Shown piece by piece: positions 1-9,603 of a stretch of DNA of 32,089 bases (positions within the stretch are counted from its first letter, which is position 1; every line of letters begins with the position of its first letter). The position numbers were made by a program, and so were the translations under genes. Origin of the DNA: Microthrixaceae bacterium (GTDB lineage: Bacteria; Actinomycetota; Acidimicrobiia; Acidimicrobiales; Acidimicrobilacustridaceae); the NCBI GenBank assembly GCA_947449015.1, contig CANFQA010000002.1:77855-109943 (forward strand). The letters are read 5' to 3'. Under the pieces are notes generated by a model. It worked only from the letters and a program-made list of their open reading frames with translations, had not been told where the DNA came from and made no database searches.

Positions 1-510
1 GAGACAGACCGCATCGGTGCCGGAGTGGGCAACGATGATGATGCGCGGGCCGGGATTGTCCAGTTGCCACAGCGGTGGGAATCCGTTGAACCTGAAGCAG
101 TCGATGCTGCTGAGGAACTCGATGAGTCCGCCTGTGACGCGATCGTGAAAATCGTGGAACGACTCGCCGCCGGGGATGCCGAGCCATTGTTCTTCAAGGG
201 GACGGACGCGGCTCTCGGCAAACACCTTGGCCACGACCTCAGTAGGAGTTCCCTGCCACACCGGCGCGGTGATCTCAGCCAGCCAGTTATGAGTCTCGGG
301 TTCGATGCCGAGCGCCTCGATGATGGGGGCTGCGGTTTGTTGGGCGCGTACCAGCGGGGAGACAAGGATGCGATCAGCGTGCTGGCCGGCAAAGGCACGA
401 CCCAGAAGTTCGGCCTGTTCCAGACCGAGTTCAGTCAGCTGTGGGTTGTCGATGCTGCGGCCGTCGCGTTCCCATTCGGGCTGGCCATGACGGATGAAGA
501 CAAGTTCCAT
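1..510 (-). CDS. histidine phosphatase family protein (partial, C-terminus beyond window)
   Basis: Reading leftward from an ATG at 510, 170 codons stay open to the window edge. The protein starts MELVFIRHGQPEW, which carries the RHG phospho-acceptor signature of the phosphoglycerate mutase/acid phosphatase superfamily. A later segment, IIIVAHSGTD, supplies the second conserved His of the fold. Such enzymes transfer phosphate through a phospho-histidine, but the substrate cannot be told from sequence. A purine-rich AGGGAG abuts the start codon, closer than an ideal Shine-Dalgarno site; no better in-frame start lies just upstream. It is the third gene of a minus-strand run with the two small genes at 558-785 and 791-1000. 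The family call is firm; the specific function is unknown. Confidence 0.88.
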   Translation of the reverse strand, partial: MELVFIRHGQPEWERDGRSIDNPQLTELGLEQAELLGRAFAGQHADRILVSPLVRAQQTAAPIIEALGIEPETHNWLAEITAPVWQGTPTEVVAKVFAESRVRPLEEQWLGIPGGESFHDFHDRVTGGLIEFLSSIDCFRFNGFPPLWQLDNPGPRIIIVAHSGTDAVCL

Positions 511-557
511 CTCCCTATCCTGCTCGCGTCGGGCGACAGCGCGCGTGGTTTGGTGAT

Positions 558-785
558 TCAGCGCAGTCGTCCGGGCCGACGGTTCGCCCGGTTGGACCAG
601 CATCCGCGGTGCCAATGGCGGCGCAGATCGGGCTCGTCGATAGGCACGGCGACGAGGTGTCCCTCACCTGGACGGATATCGCGATTGCAACCAGGGCAGA
701 GGTAGGTCTTGGTGGCTTCATACGGCTGGATGTGACGCACCTCAACCGGAAGGCCCATCGGATCGAGTTCGGGTTCCGGGCTCAT
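558..785 (-). CDS. small Cys/His-rich protein, conserved in actinobacteria
   Basis: This 75-residue protein begins MSPEPELDP. It contains CPGCNRDI near residue 35, then GEGHLV and RRHWHRGCW. The C..C, H and H..C residues could form a small zinc site. I recall actinobacterial proteins of similar size with the same core (CPGC, a PG-H turn, HWH..CW), usually annotated vaguely as ATP/GTP-binding or hypothetical; I see no nucleotide-binding motif here. The start at 785 was chosen because the conserved body begins there and the gene then sits 5 bp after the stop of the upstream small membrane protein. A start at 827 would overlap that gene. Function unknown. Confidence 0.7.
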   Translation of the reverse strand: MSPEPELDPMGLPVEVRHIQPYEATKTYLCPGCNRDIRPGEGHLVAVPIDEPDLRRHWHRGCWSNRANRRPGRLR

Positions 786-790
786 GTGCG

Positions 791-1000
791 TCAGCCGAAC
801 AACGCCCAGATGACCAGACCGACACATGTGGCAAGTGCGGCCGCGACCATCACGTAATCGAGTGGACTGCGGCGGTGTTGGCGATGCGGATTGAATCCCA
901 CCGCTTCAGTATCGCCGGTCTTGCGTGTGTGTGACATTCGACGGATTCGCCGTTGGTCAAACAAGTTGTCGAAGGGGCCACTGGTAGCGTCATCGCTCAT
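791..1000 (-). CDS. small single-pass membrane protein
   Basis: The 69-residue product has a polar, Arg/His-rich N-terminal half (MSDDATSGPFDN...) and one C-terminal hydrophobic segment (YVMVAAALATCVGLVIWALFG). It therefore looks like a tail-anchored small membrane protein. I do not recognise a family. Starting at 1000, its ATG shares bases with the ATG of the divergent cytochrome gene (CATG at 998-1001). An in-frame ATG at 937 would give a 48-residue protein and leave about 60 bp of promoter space, so the start is uncertain. GAGGA lies about 13 nt before the 1000 start, which is rather far. It is likely co-transcribed with the two downstream minus-strand genes. Confidence 0.55.
   Translation of the reverse strand: MSDDATSGPFDNLFDQRRIRRMSHTRKTGDTEAVGFNPHRQHRRSPLDYVMVAAALATCVGLVIWALFG
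985..990 (+). promoter_or_regulatory. -10-like box TAGCGT of a probable leaderless promoter
   Basis: TAGCGT lies 8 nt before the ATG at 999, and no Shine-Dalgarno sequence precedes that ATG. This matches the leaderless arrangement seen at several other genes in the window. No convincing -35 box is visible. Confidence 0.45.
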
Positions 1001-1358
1001 GTCGATGCTGCGGTCCTCACGAGTGCTCCTTGCAAGTTGCGCGCTTATTGGTGCAGCCACGATTTTCTCTGCATGTGCCTCCGGTGGATCCTCCGAAGCG
1101 GTGCCCAGCGATCCGGTTCTTGCCCAAGGGCAGCAGATCTACAAGGCCAATTGTGCGTCCTGCCATGGTCAGGCTGGTGGCGGCGGACTCGGCCCCAAGC
1201 TCGCCGGAATGGTCGCCAAGAAGTACCCGGACATCGCCGATCAGGAAGCGGTGATTGCCAACGGTCGCAGTTCGATGCCCAAATTCGGTCAGCGACTCTC
1301 AGCAGATGAGATCAACGCCGTCGCCCGCTACGAGCGCGAGGCACTCGGCGTCAAGTAA
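999..1358 (+). CDS. lipoprotein c-type cytochrome
   Basis: The 119-residue protein starts MSMLRSSRVLL. It has a basic N-terminus, a hydrophobic stretch and a lipobox (FSAC, lipidated Cys26), so it should be anchored to the outer face of the membrane. The mature part is one class I cytochrome c domain. The heme attachment motif CASCH is at residues 52-56 and a probable axial Met is Met93 (SSMPKFG). It is therefore an electron carrier, but its partner cannot be inferred because no oxidase or dehydrogenase gene is adjacent. The start at 999 was preferred to 1005 because TAGCGT sits 8 nt upstream. The open frame continues upstream to 891 without signal-peptide character, so longer starts were rejected. 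Confidence 0.88.
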   Translation: MSMLRSSRVLLASCALIGAATIFSACASGGSSEAVPSDPVLAQGQQIYKANCASCHGQAGGGGLGPKLAGMVAKKYPDIADQEAVIANGRSSMPKFGQRLSADEINAVARYEREALGVK

Positions 1359-1515
1359 TCGGTCTGGTTTCGTTCGGAGTCGTCGCACTCGGCCCGTTCG
1401 GCTCATGTGCGGCTTCGTTTGACACAGATAGGTTCGCCCGGACTCGGAAGGGTGACTTCCCCCAATGTGTGCGCTGTGCGTTTCGGTAGCAGCGCGACGA
1501 GCGGTCGGAGGTCCG

Positions 1516-3030
1516 ATGCTGGCCACTGTTCCTTCAGCAACGCTGTTTGGTGTCGACGGGATCGCGGTGACTGTCGAGGTCCACGTTGCCCGCGGACTAC
1601 CGGGATTCACTGTTGTCGGTCTGCCCGACGCCTCGTGTCGCGAGTCCCGCGATCGAGTGCGCGCCGCACTGCTCACGTCGGGGTTCTCCTGGCCGGATAA
1701 GCGCACCACCGTGAACCTCGCGCCGACCTCGGTGCGCAAGATCGGCTCATCTCTTGATCTGGCCATCGCCATTGGCGTACTTGTGGCCAGCGAGCAACTC
1801 TCAGCTGCAGCCATCGAGAACCGAGCCTTTCTCGGTGAACTCGGACTCGACGGGACGCTGCGTCATGTCCCGGGGGTGCTGCCCATCATCGAGGCCATCG
1901 ACTCGACAGAAGTCGTCGTCCCGCCGCAATCAGTCCATGAGGCGTCATTGGTGGGCAACCGGGTCGTGCGCTGCGCCACGGGACTGCGTGACCTCATCGA
2001 CTCGCTCACCGGCGATGCCCCGTGGCGACGTCCACCAGAGCCACCGATCGATACGTCCACAGAGGTTGTGCCCGAATTGGCGGAGGTGCGCGGACATCAT
2101 GTGGCCCGCACTGCACTCGAGATAGCTGCCGCTGGAGGCCACAACCTGCTCATGGTGGGGCCGCCGGGGGCGGGCAAAACGATGCTGGCCCATCGTTTGG
2201 TTGGGCTCCTTCCCGATCTCCACGACGACCTTGCCCTCGCTGCCACCCGAGTGCATTCGGCCTCAGGGGTGCTCGCCTCAGGTGGGCTTGTTCGTCGGCC
2301 GCCTTGGCGCGCACCACATCACGGAACCAGTGCGGTCGCCATGGTTGGTGGAGGGAGCCAGCGTGTACGGCCCGGGGAGATCTCGCTCGCGCACGGCGGG
2401 GTCCTCTTCCTTGACGAACTCGGTGAGTTCAGTGCCGTGGTGCTCGATGCTCTGCGGCAGCCGCTCGAGGAGGGCGTCATCCGAATCGCTCGGGCAGAGA
2501 CGCGTGTCGAACTGCCAGCTCGTTTCCTGCTGGTGGCGGCGATGAATCCGTGTCCCTGTGGTGAGGGGGTGACACCGGCTGCATGTCGATGCACTGATCG
2601 CGCGCTGGATCGTTACCGGCGTCGTGTCTCGGGTCCGCTGCTCGACCGATTCGACCTCCGGCTCGATGTCCATCGGCCCGACCCGCACGCGTTACTGCAT
2701 GGAGACTGTTCCGAGACCACCGCACAGGTCGCAGCGCGGGTGCTTGGCGTGCGTGCCCGCGCAGCCCAGCGTGGAGCCACGACGAACGCGGAGCTGTCAG
2801 GTCCCACTCTCGAGCGGGTGGCGCCGCTGTCGACCGAGGCCGATCAATTGCTGGAGCGGGCATTGGAGTCAGGTCGGCTGACGGCCCGCGGCCTGCGACG
2901 CATTTGGCGAGTTGCGCTCACCATCGCGGATCTCGCAGAGCATGAAGGTCCATTGCGCGCTGAGCATGTTGCGTCTGCATTCCATCTCCGGGCTGATCCC
3001 GGATTTCTGCTCGGTCTCGGTGCCCGATGA
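1516..3030 (+). CDS. comM: YifB/ComM-family Mg-chelatase-like AAA+ ATPase
   Basis: The 504-residue protein has the YifB layout. An N-terminal ChlI-like domain (FGVDGIAVTVEV...GLPGFTVVGLPD) is followed by an AAA+ core and a C-terminal Mg-chelatase domain. Walker A is GPPGAGKT (215-222) and Walker B is GVLFLDE (295-301). The Cys-rich NPCPCGE segment typical of the family is present. Characterised ComM is a helicase that promotes branch migration during natural transformation. The ATG at 1516 was chosen because GGAGGT precedes it by about 4 nt; the frame is open further upstream to 1465 without conservation. Its stop overlaps the dprA start (ATGA), so the two are translationally coupled. Confidence 0.93.
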   Translation: MLATVPSATLFGVDGIAVTVEVHVARGLPGFTVVGLPDASCRESRDRVRAALLTSGFSWPDKRTTVNLAPTSVRKIGSSLDLAIAIGVLVASEQLSAAAIENRAFLGELGLDGTLRHVPGVLPIIEAIDSTEVVVPPQSVHEASLVGNRVVRCATGLRDLIDSLTGDAPWRRPPEPPIDTSTEVVPELAEVRGHHVARTALEIAAAGGHNLLMVGPPGAGKTMLAHRLVGLLPDLHDDLALAATRVHSASGVLASGGLVRRPPWRAPHHGTSAVAMVGGGSQRVRPGEISLAHGGVLFLDELGEFSAVVLDALRQPLEEGVIRIARAETRVELPARFLLVAAMNPCPCGEGVTPAACRCTDRALDRYRRRVSGPLLDRFDLRLDVHRPDPHALLHGDCSETTAQVAARVLGVRARAAQRGATTNAELSGPTLERVAPLSTEADQLLERALESGRLTARGLRRIWRVALTIADLAEHEGPLRAEHVASAFHLRADPGFLLGLGAR

Positions 3031-4169
3031 GCATTCCGAGGTTGCCCTCAGCGGCGTATGTGGCGGCGCTGTCGCGCTTGCCGCAGCTGGGGCCGGCCCG
3101 ACTGCGGGTCTTACTCGAAGGTCGCGAGCCCGACGAGGTGTGGAAGGAACTCTGCGCTGGCCGACTGCCTGAGGCAGTGCTCGAGCGCATCGCTGCTCGC
3201 GCACCTCGCGTGCAGTGCAACGCCCTCGTCGAGACCTGGCGACGGGTCGCCGTGGGTCTCGATCCGGCCATCTACTGGCGAGCACATATCGATGCCGGGG
3301 TGGGCGTGACCGTGTTCGGATCCCCGTCATTCCCGGAGGTGTTTGCGGCCGATGACGATCCACCCATGGTGCTGTTCTGGAAGGGTGATCTCGATCATCT
3401 TGCTGGTTTACGTGCTGCCATCGTCGGAACCCGACAGGCATCACGTTACGGACGCGATGTGGCATTCGGTCTTGGACGCGATCTCGCTGCCGCAGGTGTT
3501 GCCGTTGTTTCAGGCCTGGCACTCGGCATCGACGGCGCTGCTCATAGCGGAGTCATCGATGCTGCGACTGCACCGCCGATTGCCGTGGTTGGTAGTGGCC
3601 TCGATCGCGTGTACCCGCGCGCCCATGGCGCGCTCTGGCGACAGGTCATCGAATGCGGAGTTGTTATCAGCGAATATCCGCTCGGTGCGCCAGCAGCGGC
3701 TTGGCAGTTTCCAGCACGCAATCGGCTCATCGCCACGCTCGCTGATGCGGTTGTCGTGGTTGAGTCGCAGCACACCGGTGGCGCTATGGGTACCGCAGTG
3801 GAAGCGGCACGTCGGGGTCGCGTCGTCATGGCCGTGCCCGGCCCAGTCACCTCTGCCGGTTCTGATGGCACCAATCAGTTGCTGGTCGATGGTTGTGCGC
3901 CGGCTCGCGATGCCTCCGATGTGCTTGTTGCCCTCGGACGCGATGCCGTACCTCGACGAAAGTCAATTGAAACTCGTGCCCGGCCCTTGCCGGCTGCAGC
4001 TGTGGTGCTCGAGCAGGTTCCGTGGCAGCCCGCACCCATTGAGCAATTGCTGCTGGCCACTGGACTCGATCTCGGCACGCTCGCAGTGCATCTTGATGAA
4101 CTTGAGGCTGGTGGATGGATTGCGCAACGTGCCGGCTGGGTGGAGCGCATCGGTCGGACCGATGGATGA
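3027..4169 (+). CDS. dprA: DNA-processing protein DprA
   Basis: The 380-residue product has the DprA/Smf Rossmann-like fold. Visible motifs are GTRQASRYG, SGLALGIDGAAHSG, VVGSGLDRVYPR, SEYPLG, FPARNR and GGAMGTAVEAARRG. A short helical domain precedes the fold, and a C-terminal winged-helix-like segment (about 325-380) follows. DprA binds incoming single-stranded DNA and loads RecA. The ATG overlaps the comM stop in ATGA, so the pair is one transcription unit. The gene order comM-dprA-xer matches other actinobacteria. Presence of this pair does not prove natural competence, because no uptake-pilus genes are in the window. Confidence 0.95.
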   Translation: MSIPRLPSAAYVAALSRLPQLGPARLRVLLEGREPDEVWKELCAGRLPEAVLERIAARAPRVQCNALVETWRRVAVGLDPAIYWRAHIDAGVGVTVFGSPSFPEVFAADDDPPMVLFWKGDLDHLAGLRAAIVGTRQASRYGRDVAFGLGRDLAAAGVAVVSGLALGIDGAAHSGVIDAATAPPIAVVGSGLDRVYPRAHGALWRQVIECGVVISEYPLGAPAAAWQFPARNRLIATLADAVVVVESQHTGGAMGTAVEAARRGRVVMAVPGPVTSAGSDGTNQLLVDGCAPARDASDVLVALGRDAVPRRKSIETRARPLPAAAVVLEQVPWQPAPIEQLLLATGLDLGTLAVHLDELEAGGWIAQRAGWVERIGRTDG

Positions 4170-4243
4170 GCCGGCGTGTTTGGAGCAGCACCTGTCGCGC
4201 TGCCTTGTTGGAGCGATGCCGGTTGGTTGCGATCACGCACCGG

Positions 4244-4249
4244 TACAGT
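4244..4249 (+). promoter_or_regulatory. -10-like box TACAGT of a probable leaderless promoter
   Basis: TACAGT is separated by 7 nt from the GTG at 4257, which has no Shine-Dalgarno sequence. The box supports choosing that GTG as the start of the recombinase gene. No good -35 element is seen. Confidence 0.45.
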
Positions 4250-4256
4250 TGATGCG

Positions 4257-5153
4257 GTGCCGTCCGATGATGACCCCTGGTCACTCGATGCGTTCTGTGC
4301 CTCGCTCACTTCGGTGTCGGAGGCAACCGTTCGGGCATATCGCTCGGATCTGCTCTCGTTCGTTGTCTGGTGTGAGCGCGCCGAGCTCGCTGGGCCGGCC
4401 ATGGTCACACGCACCACACTGCGTCGCTACATCGGATCCTTGGCTACCCGCTCCTACGCCCGCCGGTCGATCGCTCGCAAAGCGTCCGCGATTCGCCGCT
4501 ATTTCGGATGGTCAGTTCGCACCGGGGTCATTGCCAACGATCCATCGGTCGGCCTCAGCGCCCCAGGAGGAACAGGGCGCCTTCCCCGGGTCCTTCGCGA
4601 CGATGAGCTCACCGCAGTGCTCGATAACCCACCCGGCACAACCGCCAACGATCCTCCCGCTCTTCGCTCCCGTGACGACGCCGTGCTCGAACTGCTTTAT
4701 GGGAGTGGACTGCGTGTTTCGGAACTGTGTGGGCTTCGACCCGAGGACATTGACATTGACCGCCGTCGGATTGTCGTGTGGGGCAAAGGTTCGAAGCAGC
4801 GGGTCGTTCCGCTCAGTAGTCCTACATGCGATGCCTTGCGACAATGGCTCGGCCACGGCCGTCGCATCCTGGCCACCGCCGACTCACCGTCTGATGCGGT
4901 CTTTCTCAATCAGAAGGGTCGACGTCTCGGTCCACGTGATGTTCGTCGTCTGCTCGATCGTCGGGCACCGTCGCCCACGCATCCCCATGCGTTGCGCCAC
5001 ACCTTCGCCACTCATCTGCTCGACGGCGGCGCGGACCTCCGCGCGGTGCAGGAACTTCTCGGTCATGCCGATCTCTCCACCACACAGCACTACACGCATG
5101 TGAGTAAGCAGCGACTGCGGAGCGTTCTCGACGCCACCCATCCGCGCGCCTGA
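4257..5153 (+). CDS. xerC: Xer-type tyrosine recombinase
   Basis: From the GTG at 4257 the product is 298 residues, the usual Xer length. An N-terminal SAM-like core-binding domain (about 10-95) precedes the catalytic domain. All catalytic residues are present: Arg153 (SGLRVSELCGL), the beta-hairpin Lys in GKGSKQR, the HxxR pair His244/Arg247 (HALRH), His270 (LGHAD) and the nucleophile Tyr279 (HYTHV). XerC/XerD resolve chromosome dimers at dif sites. The locus between dprA and rpsB is the usual actinobacterial place for the gene called xerC. A longer frame begins at 4176, but its extra residues lack family similarity and would skip the TACAGT box. Assignment to XerC rather than XerD rests on synteny. 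Confidence 0.9.
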   Translation: MPSDDDPWSLDAFCASLTSVSEATVRAYRSDLLSFVVWCERAELAGPAMVTRTTLRRYIGSLATRSYARRSIARKASAIRRYFGWSVRTGVIANDPSVGLSAPGGTGRLPRVLRDDELTAVLDNPPGTTANDPPALRSRDDAVLELLYGSGLRVSELCGLRPEDIDIDRRRIVVWGKGSKQRVVPLSSPTCDALRQWLGHGRRILATADSPSDAVFLNQKGRRLGPRDVRRLLDRRAPSPTHPHALRHTFATHLLDGGADLRAVQELLGHADLSTTQHYTHVSKQRLRSVLDATHPRA

Positions 5154-5230
5154 TTCCTGCGCATCGCTTTCACTGCGCTGCTGCACTCCATCTCCTTCCC
5201 CCGGAACCTCCGACATGAAGGGGACCTGTT

Positions 5231-6910
5231 ATGCGAACGCGCCTTCGTCGCGCTGGGGCCATAGCGGTTGCAGTTGTGCTTGCAGTTGCGCTCGTCGTCA
5301 TGGTGCCGATGTCGGCTGCGGCGGTGCCGCTTGCATCACCGGCAACACCCTCAGGGTTCGTTGACTATCGGCCACCAAGCAATGCGCCCATTGTCGATCA
5401 CTTCCGTCCGCCGGCAAACCCATGGGGTGCTGGCAATCGCGGCATCGACTACGGCACCATCGAGGGCGACGAAGTCCGGGCCGCCGCCCCCGGTCGTGTG
5501 GTGTTCGCTGGCGAGGTCGGGGGCACCCTGCATGTCACGGTTGAGCACGCCGATGGCCTACGCACCAGCTATTCGTTTCTCGCTGCAGTATCGGTGGCAC
5601 GCGGCGATCGTGTTCGCAGCGGTGACATCGTTGGCACTGCTGCCGGTTCGTTTCATTTCGGCGTTCGCGCACCCGATGGCACCTATTTCGATCCTGAGGA
5701 GGTTCTTGCCGGCCGTGTGCGTCCCGAAATCGCGCTTGTCCCCGGTGCAGAAGAGGGACTCGACCCGCTCGATGCGGGGGAGCGACGGTCGCTGCTCGAC
5801 ACGTTGCGTGACTCTGGTGTGGCCCTCATGGACTACGTCGAGCGGACTGGTGTTGAGGCTGTGTCGATCGCGGCACATGCTGCACTCAGCGCGAGTAATC
5901 CGGCGCGGATTGCTCGCGCCGCTGTGGCACTGGCCCGCTGGTATCAGCAGAGTGGGTCGTGCACCCCGGCATCGACTGAGGCTCCAACAATCGACAGACG
6001 ACGTGTAGCTGTCGAGGTCAGCGGCCTTGGCACCGCGAGTGAGAGCAACTCGGCCTGGGAGTTCGACACCGCAACGATCGGGTACGCACCCACAGATGTG
6101 ATCAGGTTCTCCTACCGGGGAGGTCGCGCCCCCAACGACGGCGAGGATCAGGGCATCACAGGTGTCGCTTCCGAATCGATTCCGGTGACGACATTTTCGA
6201 GCAGCGACAGTCAGCAGTCACTGGGCGTGTCCGTTGATCGTCTTGTTGAGCTCATTGACGCCACTGCACGCGCCAATCCAGATGTGCCGATCGATGTGCT
6301 CGCTCATTCCCAAGGCGGGGTGGTGGCTCGATTGGCGATCGAGCGCGCTGCGGCAGCTGGTCAACTTCCCGCCACCGTGGCCAACCTCGTCACCGTCGGA
6401 TCCCCCCATGGAGGAGCGCCATTGGCAACTGGGGTGCGGGCGATGCAGCTCAGCCCGGCCGGCCGAATGGTGCTGGCTGAGTTGCGATCCAGCGGCGTGG
6501 CCGGTCCGCTCGATGATCGACTCCCGGCCACCACTGATCTGGCCGCAACCTCGGTGACCATGGGCGAACTGCATGATCGGCCTCTGCCTGACCAGGTCCG
6601 GTTCGTGTCTCTGGGCGGATCGGGCGATCTCATCGTCCCTGGGGTGGCCACAACGGATCCAAGCGCCGCTGACCAGCGGATCCTGCCAACCGCGATCGGC
6701 ACTGATGCCCATGGGGCCCTCACCAGCATGCCCCGCACGACTCGGGAGATTGCTCTGGCCGTTGCCGGGCGGCCACTCACCTGCCAGGGGCTGACCGAGA
6801 CGATCGGCGCGTTTCTTGAGGCGGAGGCAGTGTCCACGCTCGAGTCAGCATCCACCCTCGGTGCAGCAACCATGGCGGCCACCACTGGAGTGCCGCTGGA
6901 ACCGAGATGA
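5231..6910 (+). CDS. secreted fusion: degenerate LytM/M23-like domain plus alpha/beta hydrolase
   Basis: The 559-residue protein has a Sec signal peptide (about 1-32: basic start, long hydrophobic run, AAA before VPLA) and an AAGGGGA Shine-Dalgarno site. Residues about 60-155 follow the LytM/M23 pattern, but metal and catalytic positions are altered. HxxxD reads NRGID (Asn69, Asp73), YxH reads YSF (Phe116) and HxH reads SFH (Ser140, His142). Peptidase activity is therefore unlikely. The second half resembles a lipase/PGAP1-like hydrolase with an intact triad: Ser360 in AHSQGG, Asp466 in GDLIVP and His494 in DAHGALT. A plausible role is an envelope-located esterase with a peptidoglycan-binding or regulatory module. 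An M23 gene beside rpsB is common in actinobacteria; the fusion is the unusual part. Confidence 0.8.
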   Translation: MRTRLRRAGAIAVAVVLAVALVVMVPMSAAAVPLASPATPSGFVDYRPPSNAPIVDHFRPPANPWGAGNRGIDYGTIEGDEVRAAAPGRVVFAGEVGGTLHVTVEHADGLRTSYSFLAAVSVARGDRVRSGDIVGTAAGSFHFGVRAPDGTYFDPEEVLAGRVRPEIALVPGAEEGLDPLDAGERRSLLDTLRDSGVALMDYVERTGVEAVSIAAHAALSASNPARIARAAVALARWYQQSGSCTPASTEAPTIDRRRVAVEVSGLGTASESNSAWEFDTATIGYAPTDVIRFSYRGGRAPNDGEDQGITGVASESIPVTTFSSSDSQQSLGVSVDRLVELIDATARANPDVPIDVLAHSQGGVVARLAIERAAAAGQLPATVANLVTVGSPHGGAPLATGVRAMQLSPAGRMVLAELRSSGVAGPLDDRLPATTDLAATSVTMGELHDRPLPDQVRFVSLGGSGDLIVPGVATTDPSAADQRILPTAIGTDAHGALTSMPRTTREIALAVAGRPLTCQGLTETIGAFLEAEAVSTLESASTLGAATMAATTGVPLEPR

Positions 6911-6939
6911 TCGTTTGGCCCCCATCGCTGGCCTTCCCG

Positions 6940-6945
6940 TACACT
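6940..6945 (+). promoter_or_regulatory. candidate -10 box TACACT for rpsB
   Basis: TACACT is embedded in CGTACACTCGG, the same GTACACT core seen before rimP at 17061. A weak TTGGCC lies 19 bp upstream. If used, transcription would start near 6952 and give a leader of about 147 nt (to 7098). I see only modest pairing in that leader and no clear riboswitch or known ribosomal-protein leader. Confidence 0.45.
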
Positions 6946-7098
6946 CGGCACCCGGTTCAGTGACTGCTGGACTCCTTCCGCAGGTCAGGTCGACCCGCAC
7001 ACACCCCCGGCTCGTGCGCCCCACGGTCGGTCCCGCCATCGGGTCCGCCTGCACAACACCGGATTCTCCAACTTTCAACCGATGGGTAAGGAAAAACC

Positions 7099-8031
7099 AT
7101 GGCTCCAGTCGTAACAATGCGCCAGCTGCTCGAGGCCGGTGTCCACTTCGGACATCAGACCCGTCGCTGGAACCCCAAGATGAAGCGTTTCATTCACGGT
7201 GAGCGCAACGGCATCTACATCATTGATCTCCAGCAGACGCTCGGACGCATCGAGACCTCGTACAGCTTCGTACGCGATCTCGTCGCCGATGGCGGCACCA
7301 TTTTGTTCGTGGGCACCAAGAAGCAGGCCCAGGATCCGGTGCGTAGCTACGCCGAGCGCTGCGGCATGCCCTATGTCAACGAACGTTGGCTCGGCGGCAT
7401 GCTCACGAATTACCAGACCATGTCCAAGCGCGTGGCCAAGATGAAGGAATACCAGCGCATGCGCGACTCAGGTGAGTTCGAGGCCATGCCCAAAAAGGAA
7501 GCACTCCTCATTAGCCGTGAGCTCGAGAAGCTTGAGCGCAATCTTGGGGGCATCCGAAACATGGAACGCACCCCGAGCGCCATCTTCGTGCTTGACACCA
7601 AGAAGGAAGACATCGCGGTGACCGAGGCCAACAAGCTTGGTCTTCCGATCGTGGCCGTGGTCGACACCAATTGCGATCCCGACATCATCCAGTACGTCAT
7701 CCCCGGCAACGACGATGCCATCCGTTCGGCCAACCTCATGTGCCGCGTCATCGCCGATGCCGTCGAGGAGGGTCGCTTCATGGCTTCCCGTCGTCGTGGT
7801 GCCGCAGCCCCTGAGGGCCCGGCAGTTGTCGAGCGTACGGCCGAGGAAATCGCTGAGCATGAGGCCGCCCAGGCCGATGCCCGTCGTCAGGCTGCCGAAG
7901 CCGCCGCCGCTCGTGAGGCCCGCATCGCGGCTGAACGCGCCGCTGCAGCCGATGCCGAGCCGGTCGCTGAGGCCGTTGCCGAAGCTCCCGTTGCCGAAGC
8001 ACCTGCTGCTGAGACCACTGAGGAGGCCTGA
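7099..8031 (+). CDS. rpsB: 30S ribosomal protein S2
   Basis: The 310-residue protein opens [29 protein letters not shown], the S2 hallmark. The body shows [19 protein letters not shown] and [12 protein letters not shown], and runs to about residue 232. After that comes an unusual tail of about 78 residues very rich in Ala and Glu, probably disordered or helical. An AAGGAAA Shine-Dalgarno site precedes the ATG. tsf follows 3 bp after the stop, with its own GAGGAGG site inside the end of rpsB, as in the widespread rpsB-tsf operon. Confidence 0.98.
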   Translation: MAPVVTMRQLLEAGVHFGHQTRRWNPKMKRFIHGERNGIYIIDLQQTLGRIETSYSFVRDLVADGGTILFVGTKKQAQDPVRSYAERCGMPYVNERWLGGMLTNYQTMSKRVAKMKEYQRMRDSGEFEAMPKKEALLISRELEKLERNLGGIRNMERTPSAIFVLDTKKEDIAVTEANKLGLPIVAVVDTNCDPDIIQYVIPGNDDAIRSANLMCRVIADAVEEGRFMASRRRGAAAPEGPAVVERTAEEIAEHEAAQADARRQAAEAAAAREARIAAERAAAADAEPVAEAVAEAPVAEAPAAETTEEA

Positions 8032-8034
8032 CCA

Positions 8035-9557
<1,523 letters not shown>

Positions 9558-9603
9558 GACGGTTCCATCGGAGCCGAGTCCAACCACATTTCAGGAGAGC
9601 GCA

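Noticed and set aside
25-705. Plus-strand open frame at the left edge
   Set aside because: The minus-strand histidine phosphatase with its RHG motif explains this region; the plus frame has no recognisable motif.
1419-1424. Perfect TTGACA before comM
   Set aside because: No TANNNT lies at 16-18 bp spacing downstream. The nearby TAGGTT (1429-1434) is too close to pair with it, so I do not call a promoter.
4176-4256. Longer N-terminus for the Xer recombinase from the ATG at 4176
   Set aside because: The extra residues lack Xer similarity, and the GTG at 4257 gives the usual length with a -10 box 7 nt upstream.
3343-5103. Long open frame (586 codons) across dprA and xer
   Set aside because: It is out of frame with two clear conserved genes and its translation shows no motifs; it is a high-GC shadow.
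6952-7098. Riboswitch or known S2 leader upstream of rpsB
   Set aside because: Only weak pairings were seen by eye and no recognised motif; left as an unassigned leader.
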